Part shown: piece by piece, positions 6,748-14,986 of the stretch
How the letters are laid out: each line of letters begins with the position of its first letter
Position numbering within the stretch: position 1 is the stretch's first letter
Source of the DNA: an uncultured Flavobacteriia bacterium
Lineage (GTDB): Bacteria; Bacteroidota; Bacteroidia; Flavobacteriales_D; Crocinitomicaceae
Direction of reading: 5' to 3'
Assembly: GCA_937975705.1 (NCBI GenBank)
Contig: CALJTX010000043.1
Coordinates: 1 to 45,378 of the forward strand
DNA length: 45,378 bases
Position numbers and translations under genes: made by a program
Notes under the pieces: model-generated
What the model saw: the letters and a program-made list of their open reading frames with translations, nothing else
Told to the model about the DNA's origin: nothing
Database searches by the model: none

Positions 6748-8217
6748 ATGACAAAAAAAGTACACGTTATTGGCTCGGGTATTTCGAGCCTATCCACCGC
6801 TTCGTTTCTTGCAAAAGCAGGCTATGAGGTACAAATTTTCGAAAAAAACCCCACCATTGGTGGCAGAGCGCGTCAGTTTGAAACACAAGGTTTTGTTTTT
6901 GACATGGGCCCATCGTGGTATTGGATGCCAGATGTTTTCGAAAAGTTCTACCAACAGTTTGGCTATACCACATCTGATTTCTATGCGCTCAAGCGCTTAG
7001 ATCCATCTTACCGTGTATATTGGCCAGATCAAACCTATACCAACGTGCCGGCACAAATGCCAAAGCTCGAAGAATGGTTTGAATCTTTAGAGCCCGGAAG
7101 CGCGCTTCAACTCCAGGCATTCCTAAAAGATGCCGCCTACAAATACAAAGTAGGCATGGAAGACCTCGTCTATAAACCAAGCCTGAGTTTAACAGAGTTT
7201 TTCGACAGCCGTGTGCTCGGAGGACTTTTCAAGATGCACCTCTTTTCTTCCTTCTCGAGCTTCATTCGCAACTATTTCAAACATCCGAAAATATTATCTT
7301 TACTCGAGTTTCCGGTGTTGTTTTTAGGTGCCATGCCCAACGAAACGCCCGCGCTTTATTCTTTGATGAACTACGCCGATATCCAACTTGGCACGTGGTA
7401 CCCAATGAAAGGGATGCACGAATTCATCAAGGCCTTTGCACGCATTGCACAAGAACAGGGCGTCAAAATCGAAACCGCTGCCAATGTTGAACGCATCGTG
7501 ATTGAAAACGGCAAAGCCGTAGGCACCATTGTTAATGGTCAGTTGCACCGCGCCGATATCGTGATTTCAGGTGCTGATTACGCACACACCGACCAAAAAC
7601 TACTCAAAGAAAACGCCAATTATTCAGCTGCTTACTGGGACAAACGCACAATGGCGCCATCTAGCCTTTTGTTCTATGTGGGTGTCAATAAAAAACTCAG
7701 CAATTTAGAGCACCATAACCTCTTCTTTGACGAATCCTTAGAAGAACACGGCAAAACTATCTATAAAGATCCGAGCTGGCCCGCAAAACCATTGTTTTAC
7801 ATGAGCGTTCCGTCCATAACAGATGCGAGTGTAGCGCCTGAAGGCTCAGAGAACCTTTTCTTTTTGATTCCATTGGCTCCCGACTTAAAGGACGACGAAG
7901 CGACCCGTGAGCACTATTTCTCGATTTTAATTGAGCGCCTCAAAGCGCTGACCGGAAATGATATCAAAGATCATATTGTTTACAAAAGAAGTTTTTGTGT
8001 CGCCGATTTCAAAAGCGACTACAACGCCTTTAAGGGCAATGCTTATGGCTTGGCCAACACCTTGCTGCAGACGGCCATACTGAAGCCGCGCATGCAACAC
8101 AAAAAAATCAAAAACCTGTATTACACTGGCCAACTCACCGTTCCAGGCCCGGGCGTTCCTCCTTCTATTGTTTCTGGAGAAGTTGTCGCCAAACATATCA
8201 TCGCTAAGCACCACTAA
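6748..8217 (+). CDS. crtI: Phytoene desaturase
   Basis: A 489-residue FAD-dependent carotenoid desaturase that adds conjugated double bases to phytoene, giving lycopene or a related polyene. The dinucleotide motif is at the N-terminus (VIGSGISSLSTASFLAKAG, then FEKNPTIGGRA). The conserved substrate segment FVFDMGPSWYWMP follows. The family's C-terminal signature is YYTGQLTVPGPGVPPSIVSG. It starts 3 bases after the sigma factor stop and is followed by crtB after 9 bases, the classic crtI-crtB pair. No lycopene cyclase, hydroxylase or ketolase lies in the window, so the final pigment cannot be inferred. Confidence 0.96.
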   Translation: MTKKVHVIGSGISSLSTASFLAKAGYEVQIFEKNPTIGGRARQFETQGFVFDMGPSWYWMPDVFEKFYQQFGYTTSDFYALKRLDPSYRVYWPDQTYTNVPAQMPKLEEWFESLEPGSALQLQAFLKDAAYKYKVGMEDLVYKPSLSLTEFFDSRVLGGLFKMHLFSSFSSFIRNYFKHPKILSLLEFPVLFLGAMPNETPALYSLMNYADIQLGTWYPMKGMHEFIKAFARIAQEQGVKIETAANVERIVIENGKAVGTIVNGQLHRADIVISGADYAHTDQKLLKENANYSAAYWDKRTMAPSSLLFYVGVNKKLSNLEHHNLFFDESLEEHGKTIYKDPSWPAKPLFYMSVPSITDASVAPEGSENLFFLIPLAPDLKDDEATREHYFSILIERLKALTGNDIKDHIVYKRSFCVADFKSDYNAFKGNAYGLANTLLQTAILKPRMQHKKIKNLYYTGQLTVPGPGVPPSIVSGEVVAKHIIAKHH

Positions 8218-8226
8218 ACCCATTCT

Positions 8227-9063
8227 ATGAAAGCTTTATTTGACAACGTATGCCAAGAAATGAGCGAGCTTACCACCAAAAGGTACAGCACCTCTTTCTC
8301 TTTGGGCATCAGCTTTTTGCACAAGGAATTGCAAAAACCTATTTATTCCATTTACGGTTTTGTGCGCTTTGCAGATGAAATTGTAGACACCTTTCATGGC
8401 TATGACAAAGAAAAACTACTCCTTGACTTCAAATATCAAACCTATGAGGCCATTGCAGCAGGTATATCACTCAATCCGATACTCAATAGCTTTCAGTGGG
8501 CGGTCAATACGTATCAAATCCCGATGGAACTCATCGATACCTTCCTCGACTCCATGGAAATGGACTTACAAAAACAAACCTACGACCAAGGCAAGTATGA
8601 AACCTATATTTTAGGTTCTGCTGAAGTAGTTGGCCTGATGTGTTTGAAAGTTTTTGTTGAAGGTGACCAAAAAACCTACGAGGACCTCAAACCATATGCA
8701 ATGAAACTTGGGGCTGCGTTTCAAAAAATCAATTTCTTGCGCGACCTCAAAGCAGATTACCAAGAATTGGGCAGAACGTACTTTCCTGGCATCAATCTTT
8801 CTGACTTCAATAGCGCGATCAAAAAGGAAATTGAAGCAGATATCGCACTTGACTTTCAAAAAGGTTATGAAGGTATTTTATTGTTGCCAAGAAGTGCCCG
8901 TTTTGGCGTCTACATGGCTTACAAATATTACTTCAAGCTCTTCAATAAGATCAAGCAAACACCTGCGGAACACGTACTGAACGAACGCATCCGCATTCCA
9001 AATTACCGCAAAATGCGCATCTTACTCACCTCTTATGTGCGCCACAATTTAAATTTACTTTAA
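8227..9063 (+). CDS. crtB: Phytoene synthase
   Basis: A 278-residue head-to-head prenyl transferase that condenses two geranylgeranyl diphosphates into phytoene. Both aspartate-rich motifs are present: RFADEIVD (D50, D54) and FLRDLKADYQELG (about residues 169-181), which bind the diphosphates through magnesium. The segment TYFPG after the second motif is typical. Its TAA stop shares one base with the ATG of idi (TAATG), so translation of the two is probably coupled. Squalene synthases are related, but the partner crtI and the motif wording favour phytoene. Confidence 0.95.
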   Translation: MKALFDNVCQEMSELTTKRYSTSFSLGISFLHKELQKPIYSIYGFVRFADEIVDTFHGYDKEKLLLDFKYQTYEAIAAGISLNPILNSFQWAVNTYQIPMELIDTFLDSMEMDLQKQTYDQGKYETYILGSAEVVGLMCLKVFVEGDQKTYEDLKPYAMKLGAAFQKINFLRDLKADYQELGRTYFPGINLSDFNSAIKKEIEADIALDFQKGYEGILLLPRSARFGVYMAYKYYFKLFNKIKQTPAEHVLNERIRIPNYRKMRILLTSYVRHNLNLL

Positions 9064-9599
9064 TGCCAGACGAATACGTTGTATTGGTAGATGAACAAGA
9101 CCAAGAAATTGGTCAGATGGAAAAAATGGAGGCGCATCGCTTAGGGCTTTTGCACCGCGCTTTTTCTATTTTGCTTTTCAATTCAAAAGGAGAGTTATTG
9201 CTCCAACAACGCGCCGCGCACAAATACCACTCTCCCCTGCTCTGGACCAACACATGTTGCAGTCACCAGCGTCCGGGAGAAACAACATTACTGGCTGCCG
9301 AACGCAGGCTCCGTGAAGAAATGGGCATGAGCGCACCCATGCAAACTGCTTTTAGTTTTCTCTATAAAGCAAACCTGGACCAAGGTCTGAGTGAACACGA
9401 GCTCGATCATGTAGTGTTTGGCTACACCAATCAAGACCCAATTATCAATCCGGAAGAAGTGCAGGCCTTTCAATGGATCACCATAGAACAACTCAGCCAA
9501 CAACTCAAAAATAATCCGCAAACGCTTACCGTTTGGTTTCAAATATTACTCGAACAACACCTAGAAAAAATCACAAAAGCAGCAAATGAAAGTATGTAG
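9063..9599 (+). CDS. idi: Isopentenyl-diphosphate delta-isomerase, type I (Nudix)
   Basis: A 178-residue Nudix-fold enzyme that interconverts isopentenyl and dimethylallyl diphosphate and so supplies prenyl precursors to CrtB. The catalytic Cys lies in WTNTCCSHQRPGE, and the catalytic Glu in LSEHELDHVVFG. The Nudix helix is AAERRLREEMGM. Its start overlaps the crtB stop, and its end overlaps the next gene by 14 bases. Having idi in the carotenoid operon lets precursor supply rise together with pigment synthesis. Confidence 0.96.
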   Translation: MPDEYVVLVDEQDQEIGQMEKMEAHRLGLLHRAFSILLFNSKGELLLQQRAAHKYHSPLLWTNTCCSHQRPGETTLLAAERRLREEMGMSAPMQTAFSFLYKANLDQGLSEHELDHVVFGYTNQDPIINPEEVQAFQWITIEQLSQQLKNNPQTLTVWFQILLEQHLEKITKAANESM

Positions 9600-9990
9600 A
9601 AGAGCGACCTTCAATGCGGCGCACCGCTTGTTCAGACCCGATTGGTCGGATGAGCAAAACAATGCCGTCTTTGGCAAATGCAACAACCCGAATTTTCATG
9701 GTCACAACTACACTTTAGAAGTATGGATTGAGGGGCAGGTTGACCCACAAACGGGTTACCTCATCGACCTCAAACTCGTTAAGGACCTTATTGGAACAGA
9801 AGTACAAGATCGCTTTGACCACCGCAACCTCAACCTAGATTGCCCTGAATTTGCGGAGCTCAACCCAACAGCAGAAAATATTGCCATCGTGATTTGGAAT
9901 TTATTGCGCGTCAAACTCGATGCCAAATACGGCCTCAGCCTCAAGCTCTGGGAAACCCAAAACAACATCATCGAATACGACGGAAAATGA
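9586..9990 (+). CDS. 6-pyruvoyl-tetrahydropterin synthase family enzyme
   Basis: A 134-residue T-fold enzyme. The zinc ligands are H13, H38 and H40 (AAHRL; FHGHNY). The catalytic Cys is C32 (FGKCNNPNFHGHNY). H79 (FDHRNLN) and E123 (WETQNN) complete the active site. The FGKCNNP-x-x-HGHNY stretch and the ETxNNI ending resemble animal PTPS more than the shorter QueD type. The enzyme acts on 7,8-dihydroneopterin triphosphate. Its place between idi and a photolyase suggests a pterin needed for light responses or as a photolyase antenna, but this is inference. QueD or a folate-bypass role is the alternative. It overlaps idi by 14 bases and the photolyase by 4. Confidence 0.87.
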   Translation: MKVCRRATFNAAHRLFRPDWSDEQNNAVFGKCNNPNFHGHNYTLEVWIEGQVDPQTGYLIDLKLVKDLIGTEVQDRFDHRNLNLDCPEFAELNPTAENIAIVIWNLLRVKLDAKYGLSLKLWETQNNIIEYDGK

Positions 9991-11285
9991 GTACTGCCCT
10001 TTTCTGGCACCGCCGAGACCTCCGAATTTATGACAATGCAGGTCTGTACAAAGCGCTCAAACAATGCACGAAAGTCATTCCTGTTTTTATTTTTGACAGC
10101 AGCATTCTCGGACGCCTGCAAAAAAACGACCAACGCGTGTTGTTCATACACCAAGCGCTACAGCAAATCAAGGAACACTACCGCGCAATCGGTTCGGATA
10201 TAGAAGTGCTTTACGGCGATCCGAAAGTAGCCCTACCGGAGCTTGCCCAAAAATACAACGTTCAAAAAGTCTATACCAACAGAGATTATGAACCAAGTGC
10301 GCTTTCCCGCGACCAATATATTTTTGAGGCCCTGCGTGAAATAAACATTGAATTTATTGGCGCCAAGGATCAGGTTATTTTTGAAAAAAATGAAGTCACC
10401 AAAGACGACGGTTTGCCCTATACCATTTACACGCCTTATGCCCGAAAATGGAAAGCTAAACTGACCGACTACCATTTGAAAGCCTACCCGACCGAAAAAT
10501 ACCAACACCATTTACATTCATTTCGCACAGATGACTTGATCTCACTCCAAGAAATGGGTTTTGAAGACACGCAAACAAATGAATTTCCTGCCAAAACAAC
10601 TCCTGCTCAAGTCATTGAAAAATACCATCTTCAAAGAGACCTACCGGCAGTTTTAGGAACATCTAGACTCAGTTTACACCTGCGTTTTGGCACCATTTCT
10701 ATTCGGTCACTTGCCAAAGAAGCCATGGCACTCAATGAGAAATACCTCAACGAACTCATCTGGCGCGACTTCTACCAAATGATCCTATTTCATTTTCCAA
10801 ACACTCCCGACAACGCGTTCAAGCCGCAATACGACCGCATTGTCTGGGAAAACAACGAGGCCGATTTTGCAGCGTGGTGCGCCGGAAAAACGGGTTATCC
10901 AATGGTAGATGCCGGCATGCGCGAACTCAATGCCACCGGCTTTATGCACAACCGTGTGCGCATGGTGGTGGCGAGTTTTCTCACCAAACACCTGCTGATC
11001 GATTGGCGCTGGGGCGAGCGTTACTTTGCCGAAAAACTCCTGGATTTTGAATTGGCCAGCAATGTTGGCGGTTGGCAATGGGCCGCAGGTTGTGGCTGTG
11101 ATGCAGCCCCATATTTTAGGGTCTTCAATCCAGAGGCACAGCAAAAGAAATTCGATCCGAAATTTGAATACATTAAAAAATGGGTGCCTGAATTTGGAAC
11201 ACCCACATATATACATCCGATTGTCGATCATAAAATGGCGCGCGAACGCGTTTTAGATCGCTTCAAAACAGCCCTACAACCATGA
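9987..11285 (+). CDS. phrB: Deoxyribodipyrimidine photolyase, class I (cryptochrome/photolyase family)
   Basis: A 432-residue flavoprotein that repairs UV-made pyrimidine dimers with blue light. The N-terminal antenna domain starts LFWHRRDLRIYDNAGL. The C-terminal FAD domain has WRDFYQMILFHFP, GYPMVDAGMREL, FMHNRVRMVVASFL and NVGGWQWAAGCGCD, then APYFRVFNP. These match bacterial class I CPD photolyases closely. The frame is open upstream to 9894, but the ATG at 9987, overlapping the previous stop as ATGA, matches the family N-terminus. It belongs to the sigma-crt operon, a sensible partner for pigments that screen light damage. A cryptochrome-like signalling role cannot be excluded. Confidence 0.94.
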   Translation: MSTALFWHRRDLRIYDNAGLYKALKQCTKVIPVFIFDSSILGRLQKNDQRVLFIHQALQQIKEHYRAIGSDIEVLYGDPKVALPELAQKYNVQKVYTNRDYEPSALSRDQYIFEALREINIEFIGAKDQVIFEKNEVTKDDGLPYTIYTPYARKWKAKLTDYHLKAYPTEKYQHHLHSFRTDDLISLQEMGFEDTQTNEFPAKTTPAQVIEKYHLQRDLPAVLGTSRLSLHLRFGTISIRSLAKEAMALNEKYLNELIWRDFYQMILFHFPNTPDNAFKPQYDRIVWENNEADFAAWCAGKTGYPMVDAGMRELNATGFMHNRVRMVVASFLTKHLLIDWRWGERYFAEKLLDFELASNVGGWQWAAGCGCDAAPYFRVFNPEAQQKKFDPKFEYIKKWVPEFGTPTYIHPIVDHKMARERVLDRFKTALQP

Positions 11286-11752
11286 GCCAAGCCATCCAAA
11301 TTGGAGACAACTGCCCAGCATTTAGTCTGCCAGACAGCCAAGGAAAACAAATTCATGTCAATGAATACCTCGGACAAAAGATTTTAGTCCTGTTCTTTTA
11401 TCCAAAAGACGACACACCAGGTTGCACCAAAGAAGCTTGTGCTTTTCGCGATGCGTATGCCGATTTTCTGGACCTTGGTTGTGAGGTCTTTGGTATATCA
11501 TCTGACGCAAGCCAATCTCACCAAGCATTCCAACAAAAACACCAGCTGCCTTATCCGCTTTTGTCTGATACACAAAAAAAGGTACGCCAACTATTTGGCG
11601 TACCTGCTTCTTTATTTGGCTTGCTTCCCGGAAGAGTGACGTATGTCGTTGGGCTCGATGGAAAAGTAGCCGGAATTTTCAATTCTCAGACCAATCCTGT
11701 AGGGCACATCAATGAAGCCCTGAAGGTGGCCAGATCTTTACTTACTGCTTGA
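11282..11752 (+). CDS. bcp: Thioredoxin-dependent peroxiredoxin, PrxQ/Bcp type
   Basis: A 156-residue cytoplasmic thiol peroxidase. The active site is PGCTKEAC with peroxidatic C48 and resolving C53, the five-residue spacing of PrxQ/Bcp enzymes. The conserved FFYPKDDTPG, FGISSDASQSHQAF and FGVPASLFGLLPGRVTYVV segments are present. It removes hydrogen peroxide and organic peroxides using thioredoxin. Its ATG overlaps the photolyase stop (ATGA), so it is the last gene of the light/oxidative-stress operon. Its 3' end overlaps the convergent yceI gene by 11 bases, and no terminator hairpin is seen between them. Confidence 0.95.
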   Translation: MSQAIQIGDNCPAFSLPDSQGKQIHVNEYLGQKILVLFFYPKDDTPGCTKEACAFRDAYADFLDLGCEVFGISSDASQSHQAFQQKHQLPYPLLSDTQKKVRQLFGVPASLFGLLPGRVTYVVGLDGKVAGIFNSQTNPVGHINEALKVARSLLTA

Positions 11753-12269
11753 TGAACTGAAGTTCGGCAGCAAGCTTGATGTCGTCGCTTACGACAATAT
11801 TTCCAGCCTCGGTAATTGCGCTCCAAGTTAGGCCAAACTCGCTTCTTTTGATGCTTCCTGAAAGCGTCATGCCTGCTTTGGTTTGTCCGTAAGGATCTAC
11901 TGCGATACCTGCAAAATCTGCTTTGAGTACAACAGGGTGTGTATGACCCTTGATTTGTAGATGACCAGCAATTTCTATGGTTTCGTCGTTGATTTTGGTA
12001 ATACCCGTTGAGGTAAAAGTCAAGGCTGGGTGGCTTTCTGCGTCAAAGAAATCTGCAGACTTGAGGTGACCATCGCGATCGGCAACGCCTGTATTGATTG
12101 AATTGATATCCGCATTAAAGCTAAATTGAGCGGTAGTGAAGTCATCGCCTGCTGTAGTTGCATGCGCGTCAAACGAACCAAAAGATCCGCTCACGTTAGA
12201 GATCATCATGTGGCGCACTTTGAAGCCTACTTCACTGTGCATTGTGTCTACTTTCCAAGTTGTTTCCAT
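11742..12269 (-). CDS. YceI-family lipid-binding-like protein
   Basis: A 175-residue lipocalin-like beta-barrel protein of the YceI family, which binds long isoprenoid or fatty amphiphiles. Characteristic pieces are WKVDTMHSEVGFKVRHMMIS at the start, FSFNADINSINTG, DGHLKSADFFDAESHP and AGHLQIKGHTHPVVL. It lacks a signal peptide, so this copy is cytoplasmic. The frame is open further upstream, but the ATG ending at 12269 gives the family start, and a TAnnTTTG box lies just before it. Next to a carotenoid operon an isoprenoid-binding role is tempting, but that is inference from location. Confidence 0.9.
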   Translation of the reverse strand: METTWKVDTMHSEVGFKVRHMMISNVSGSFGSFDAHATTAGDDFTTAQFSFNADINSINTGVADRDGHLKSADFFDAESHPALTFTSTGITKINDETIEIAGHLQIKGHTHPVVLKADFAGIAVDPYGQTKAGMTLSGSIKRSEFGLTWSAITEAGNIVVSDDIKLAAELQFIKQ

Positions 12270-12292
12270 TTTCAATATTTTTAGAATTTTGA

Positions 12293-12300
12293 CAAAGGTA
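12293..12300 (-). promoter_or_regulatory. -7 box for the YceI gene
   Basis: TACCTTTG on the minus strand matches TAnnTTTG and ends 23 bases before the yceI ATG. The nearest upstream TTG is 14 bases away, a little short of the usual spacing. Confidence 0.5.
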
Positions 12301-12342
12301 CGGGACGAGCCCACCAAATATACTTGACCTGCATCAAGACTT

Positions 12343-12371
12343 TTTGAAGCCACTCAAAAAGCGTATTTTTG
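12343..12371 (+). promoter_or_regulatory. Bacteroidota-type promoter directly abutting the barrel-protein gene
   Basis: TTTG (12343-12346), a 17-base spacer and TATTTTTG (12364-12371) fit the -33/-7 consensus well. The ATG at 12376 comes only 4 bases later, so transcription would begin at or very near the start codon. Confidence 0.6.
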
Positions 12372-12375
12372 AACT

Positions 12376-13074
12376 ATGAAGCATTTCGTTTTCCTCTTTT
12401 CTCTAGCGCTCTGTTTTTCTGGTTATACCCAACTGCTCAACAAGGACGTCAAACAGCATTACCCCACAAGTTTTTATTTCGAAAGCCAACGCATGGTCAT
12501 GTTCCGGTCTTTGGTTTCTAATGATGCGTTCTTGCCTACACCGTTGGGAGAACGCGCCAATGAATCCGAACTCACGGTGTGGTCGCAGCAACTTGGTATT
12601 TGCCTGGGCTTATCCCAACATTTTTATCTTGACGGCGGGGTTGCTTTGTTGCAAAACGGAGAAGCCTATTCATTCAGCTCTCTTGATACGGATTCTACAT
12701 TCGCCTACCAGACGCGCTACCGCTACCTTGCCTTACCACTCCAACTCAAAATGAGTTTCGGAGATAAATTCAAGTTTTATGGAGGTGTTGGTATGGTTCC
12801 AGGGCTCTACCAAGGTTACAAACAAGACCTCCAATGGTCGAATGCTTTGGGCGCCAAATACGATGACCAAATAAAAGTCAATAATGCCATGAATAGCTTT
12901 ACAATTTCTTGGCTTGCCTCTGTGGGCATTACGGCGCCATTAGGCAACAATTATGCGCTTCGTTTTGGCGCGCTCTATCGCAAGCAACTGAACAACTCCT
13001 ACAGCCCTTACGAAGACTACATTCACAAAAGCAAGGGCTGGGGTCTCAATATCGGTCTATCAAAACAACTTTAA
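12376..13074 (+). CDS. Probable outer-membrane beta-barrel protein
   Basis: A 232-residue exported protein. Residues 1-19 form a signal peptide (MKHFVFLFSLALCFSGYTQ). The rest alternates hydrophobic and polar residues with many aromatics (FYLDGGVALL, YRYLALPLQLKMSF, KFKFYGGVGMVPGLYQGY, YALRFGALYRKQL), which is the look of a small 8-10-strand outer-membrane barrel of the OmpA-like/PorT-like type. No enzyme motif is visible and the function is unknown. The gene ends directly against the next start (TAA then ATG with no gap), so it is probably co-transcribed with the Nif3 gene. Confidence 0.75.
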   Translation: MKHFVFLFSLALCFSGYTQLLNKDVKQHYPTSFYFESQRMVMFRSLVSNDAFLPTPLGERANESELTVWSQQLGICLGLSQHFYLDGGVALLQNGEAYSFSSLDTDSTFAYQTRYRYLALPLQLKMSFGDKFKFYGGVGMVPGLYQGYKQDLQWSNALGAKYDDQIKVNNAMNSFTISWLASVGITAPLGNNYALRFGALYRKQLNNSYSPYEDYIHKSKGWGLNIGLSKQL

Positions 13075-14169
13075 ATGCAAATTCAAGATATTACCCGCTT
13101 TTTAGAGGCGAAATTTCCGCTACAACTTCAGGAGAGCTATGACAACAGTGGGCTCATTTATGGCCGCGCCGAACAGGAAGTCACAGGTGTTTTGATCTCG
13201 CTAGACGTCACCGAAGCCATTGTGGAAGAAGCACTATCCAATCAATGCAACCTGATTATCGCGCACCATCCTGTTGTTTTCAAAGGAATCAAGCGCCTGA
13301 ACGGAAAAACATTGGTCGAACGCGTCTTGGAACGCTGCATTCAAAATGGTATTGCCCTCTACGCCATCCACACCAATCTCGACAACCATATTGAAGGCGT
13401 GAATTATAAAATTGCGCAGAAATTAGGCTTGACAGACTGTCGCATTCTCAGACCAATGGCTGCACAATTATTTAAATTAGAAGTCTACGTGCCTCAAGAA
13501 GATTTCGAGGGCTTAGATGCCGCAATTTTAGCTGCTGGGGCCGGTCAGATCGGCAACTATCAAGACTGCCATTTCAGAACACTCGGCACAGGCACCTTCA
13601 GGCCCAATGAAAAAGCGCAGCCGCATATCGGCAGTGCCGGACAACGCGAATCGGTTCAAGAACTCAAAATGGAATATGTTGTGGAAGCGAGTGTGGTCTC
13701 GGCTGTGCTCAGCGCCATGAAAAAAGCCCATCCCTACGAAGAAGTTGCATACCAATTAATGGCCACACAAAATCAACACCAAGCGCGTGGAGCAGGTTTT
13801 GTAGGGCAGCTACCTGCGCCTGTTGAGCCCATGGCATTTTTAAAAATGGTCAAAGAGCAGTTCAATTGCGGTGCCATCAGATACACGAACTTACTCCCTA
13901 AACACATCCAAACCGTAGCGCTGTGTGGCGGAGCAGGAAGCTTTCTATTGCCCGATGCCATTGGCGCAAAAGCAGATATTTTCATTACAGGCGACTTCAA
14001 ATACCATGAATTTTTTGATGCCGAAGACCGAATCGTTATTGCCGATATCGGTCACTATGAAAGCGAGCAATTTACAAGTGAACTTTTAGCTGAACAACTT
14101 ACGGAAAAATTTCCTAACTTTGCGGTCCGTTTAACTAAGTTGAATACGAATCCCGTTAACTATCTATAG
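13075..14169 (+). CDS. Nif3-like dinuclear metal-centre protein
   Basis: A 364-residue member of the Nif3/YbgI/YqfO (DUF34) family. The N-terminal metal-binding motifs are IIAHHPVVFKGI (about residues 61-72) and IHTNLDNH. The C-terminal ones are FITGDFKYHEFFDAED and DIGHYESEQF. Between them sits the extra domain (about residues 125-235, KLEVYVPQEDFE to HPYEEVAYQL) found in the longer YqfO-type members. The proteins form hexameric toroids with two metal ions per subunit. The cellular role is not settled; some members act as GTP cyclohydrolase-like or nucleotide-processing enzymes. It is followed 3 bases later by the coiled-coil zinc-ribbon gene. Confidence 0.92.
   Translation: MQIQDITRFLEAKFPLQLQESYDNSGLIYGRAEQEVTGVLISLDVTEAIVEEALSNQCNLIIAHHPVVFKGIKRLNGKTLVERVLERCIQNGIALYAIHTNLDNHIEGVNYKIAQKLGLTDCRILRPMAAQLFKLEVYVPQEDFEGLDAAILAAGAGQIGNYQDCHFRTLGTGTFRPNEKAQPHIGSAGQRESVQELKMEYVVEASVVSAVLSAMKKAHPYEEVAYQLMATQNQHQARGAGFVGQLPAPVEPMAFLKMVKEQFNCGAIRYTNLLPKHIQTVALCGGAGSFLLPDAIGAKADIFITGDFKYHEFFDAEDRIVIADIGHYESEQFTSELLAEQLTEKFPNFAVRLTKLNTNPVNYL
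14115..14122 (+). promoter_or_regulatory. Possible internal -7 box for the zinc-ribbon gene
   Basis: TAACTTTG, followed by CGG, lies inside the end of the Nif3 gene and 50 bases before the next ATG. It is a perfect match to TAnnTTTG but has no clear -33 TTG. It may give the zinc-ribbon gene a promoter of its own. Confidence 0.35.
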
Positions 14170-14172
14170 CCC

Positions 14173-14922
14173 ATGGCAGCAGCAACTAAAAAAGAAGGTA
14201 CCATCGCAGAAAAATTGGATGCGCTTTTTGAACTCCAGAAAATCGACTCTGAAATCGACCGCATTCGCACCATCCGTGGTGAACTTCCTTTAGAAGTGCA
14301 AAGTCTAGAAGACGAAATCATCGGACTCAATACGCGCGTTACCAAAATCAACGACGAAATCAAAGAAGTCGAGACTGAAATCGCCGACCGCAAAATCGCC
14401 GTCAAAGACGCCGAAGCAGCAATCGCGAAATACAAAGAGCAGCAAAACAACGTGCGCAACAACCGCGAATTCGAATCGCTTTCTAAAGAAATCGAATTCC
14501 AAGAGCTCGAAATCAAATTACACGATAAAAAATCGAAAGAGGCGAAACTCAAAATCGACCTTAAAAAAGAAACCCTTACTGAAGCAATCGAGCGCGTCGA
14601 AATGAAACAAGGCGACCTCGACGGCAAAAAAGCAGAATTAGAGGCCATCGTTAGCGAAACGCAAAAAGACGAAGAAAAACTCATCAAGGCTTCAGACGCA
14701 GCAAAGAAAAACATCGAAAACCGTTTGGTGTTTGCTTATGAGCGTTTGCGCACCAATGCCAAAAACGGCTTAGCTGTTGTGCAAGTGATGCGTGGTTCTT
14801 GTGGTGGTTGCTTCAACAAAATTCCACCGCAGCGTCAGCTCGATATCGTAACTAAAAAGAAAATTATTGTTTGTGAGCACTGTGGTCGTGTTTTGGTTCC
14901 ACAAGAAGCTACAGAAGCATAA
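14173..14922 (+). CDS. Coiled-coil protein with C-terminal C4-type zinc ribbon
   Basis: A 249-residue protein of the zf-RING_7/CT398 type. Residues of about 10-180 form a long charged coiled-coil hairpin rich in Lys, Glu and Ile. The C-terminus carries a four-Cys zinc ribbon, CGGC (about residues 210-213) and CEHC (about 235-238), with FNKIPPQRQ between them. Family members have been linked to flagella, secretion and nucleic-acid binding, but the function here is unknown. It lies 3 bases downstream of the Nif3 gene, a pairing that recurs in Bacteroidota. A strong hairpin terminator follows. Confidence 0.9.
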   Translation: MAAATKKEGTIAEKLDALFELQKIDSEIDRIRTIRGELPLEVQSLEDEIIGLNTRVTKINDEIKEVETEIADRKIAVKDAEAAIAKYKEQQNNVRNNREFESLSKEIEFQELEIKLHDKKSKEAKLKIDLKKETLTEAIERVEMKQGDLDGKKAELEAIVSETQKDEEKLIKASDAAKKNIENRLVFAYERLRTNAKNGLAVVQVMRGSCGGCFNKIPPQRQLDIVTKKKIIVCEHCGRVLVPQEATEA

Positions 14923-14941
14923 TCTACAGCATTGATCAAAT

Positions 14942-14973
14942 AAAAAAAAGCGCTCTTTCAAGCGCTTTTTTTT
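14942..14973. terminator. Bidirectional intrinsic terminator
   Basis: The stem AAAAGCGCT / AGCGCTTTT has a six-base loop (14955-14960) and long A and T runs on either side. It lies between the convergent zinc-ribbon gene and dnaE and can act on both strands. Confidence 0.9.
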
Positions 14974-14986
14974 ATGTCTTCAAATA

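Noticed and set aside
14160..14714. 184-codon minus-strand frame opposite the zinc-ribbon gene
   Set aside because: Its product is a Ser/Arg-rich mirror of the coiled-coil gene's codon pattern, with no family likeness and no promoter; it is a shadow.
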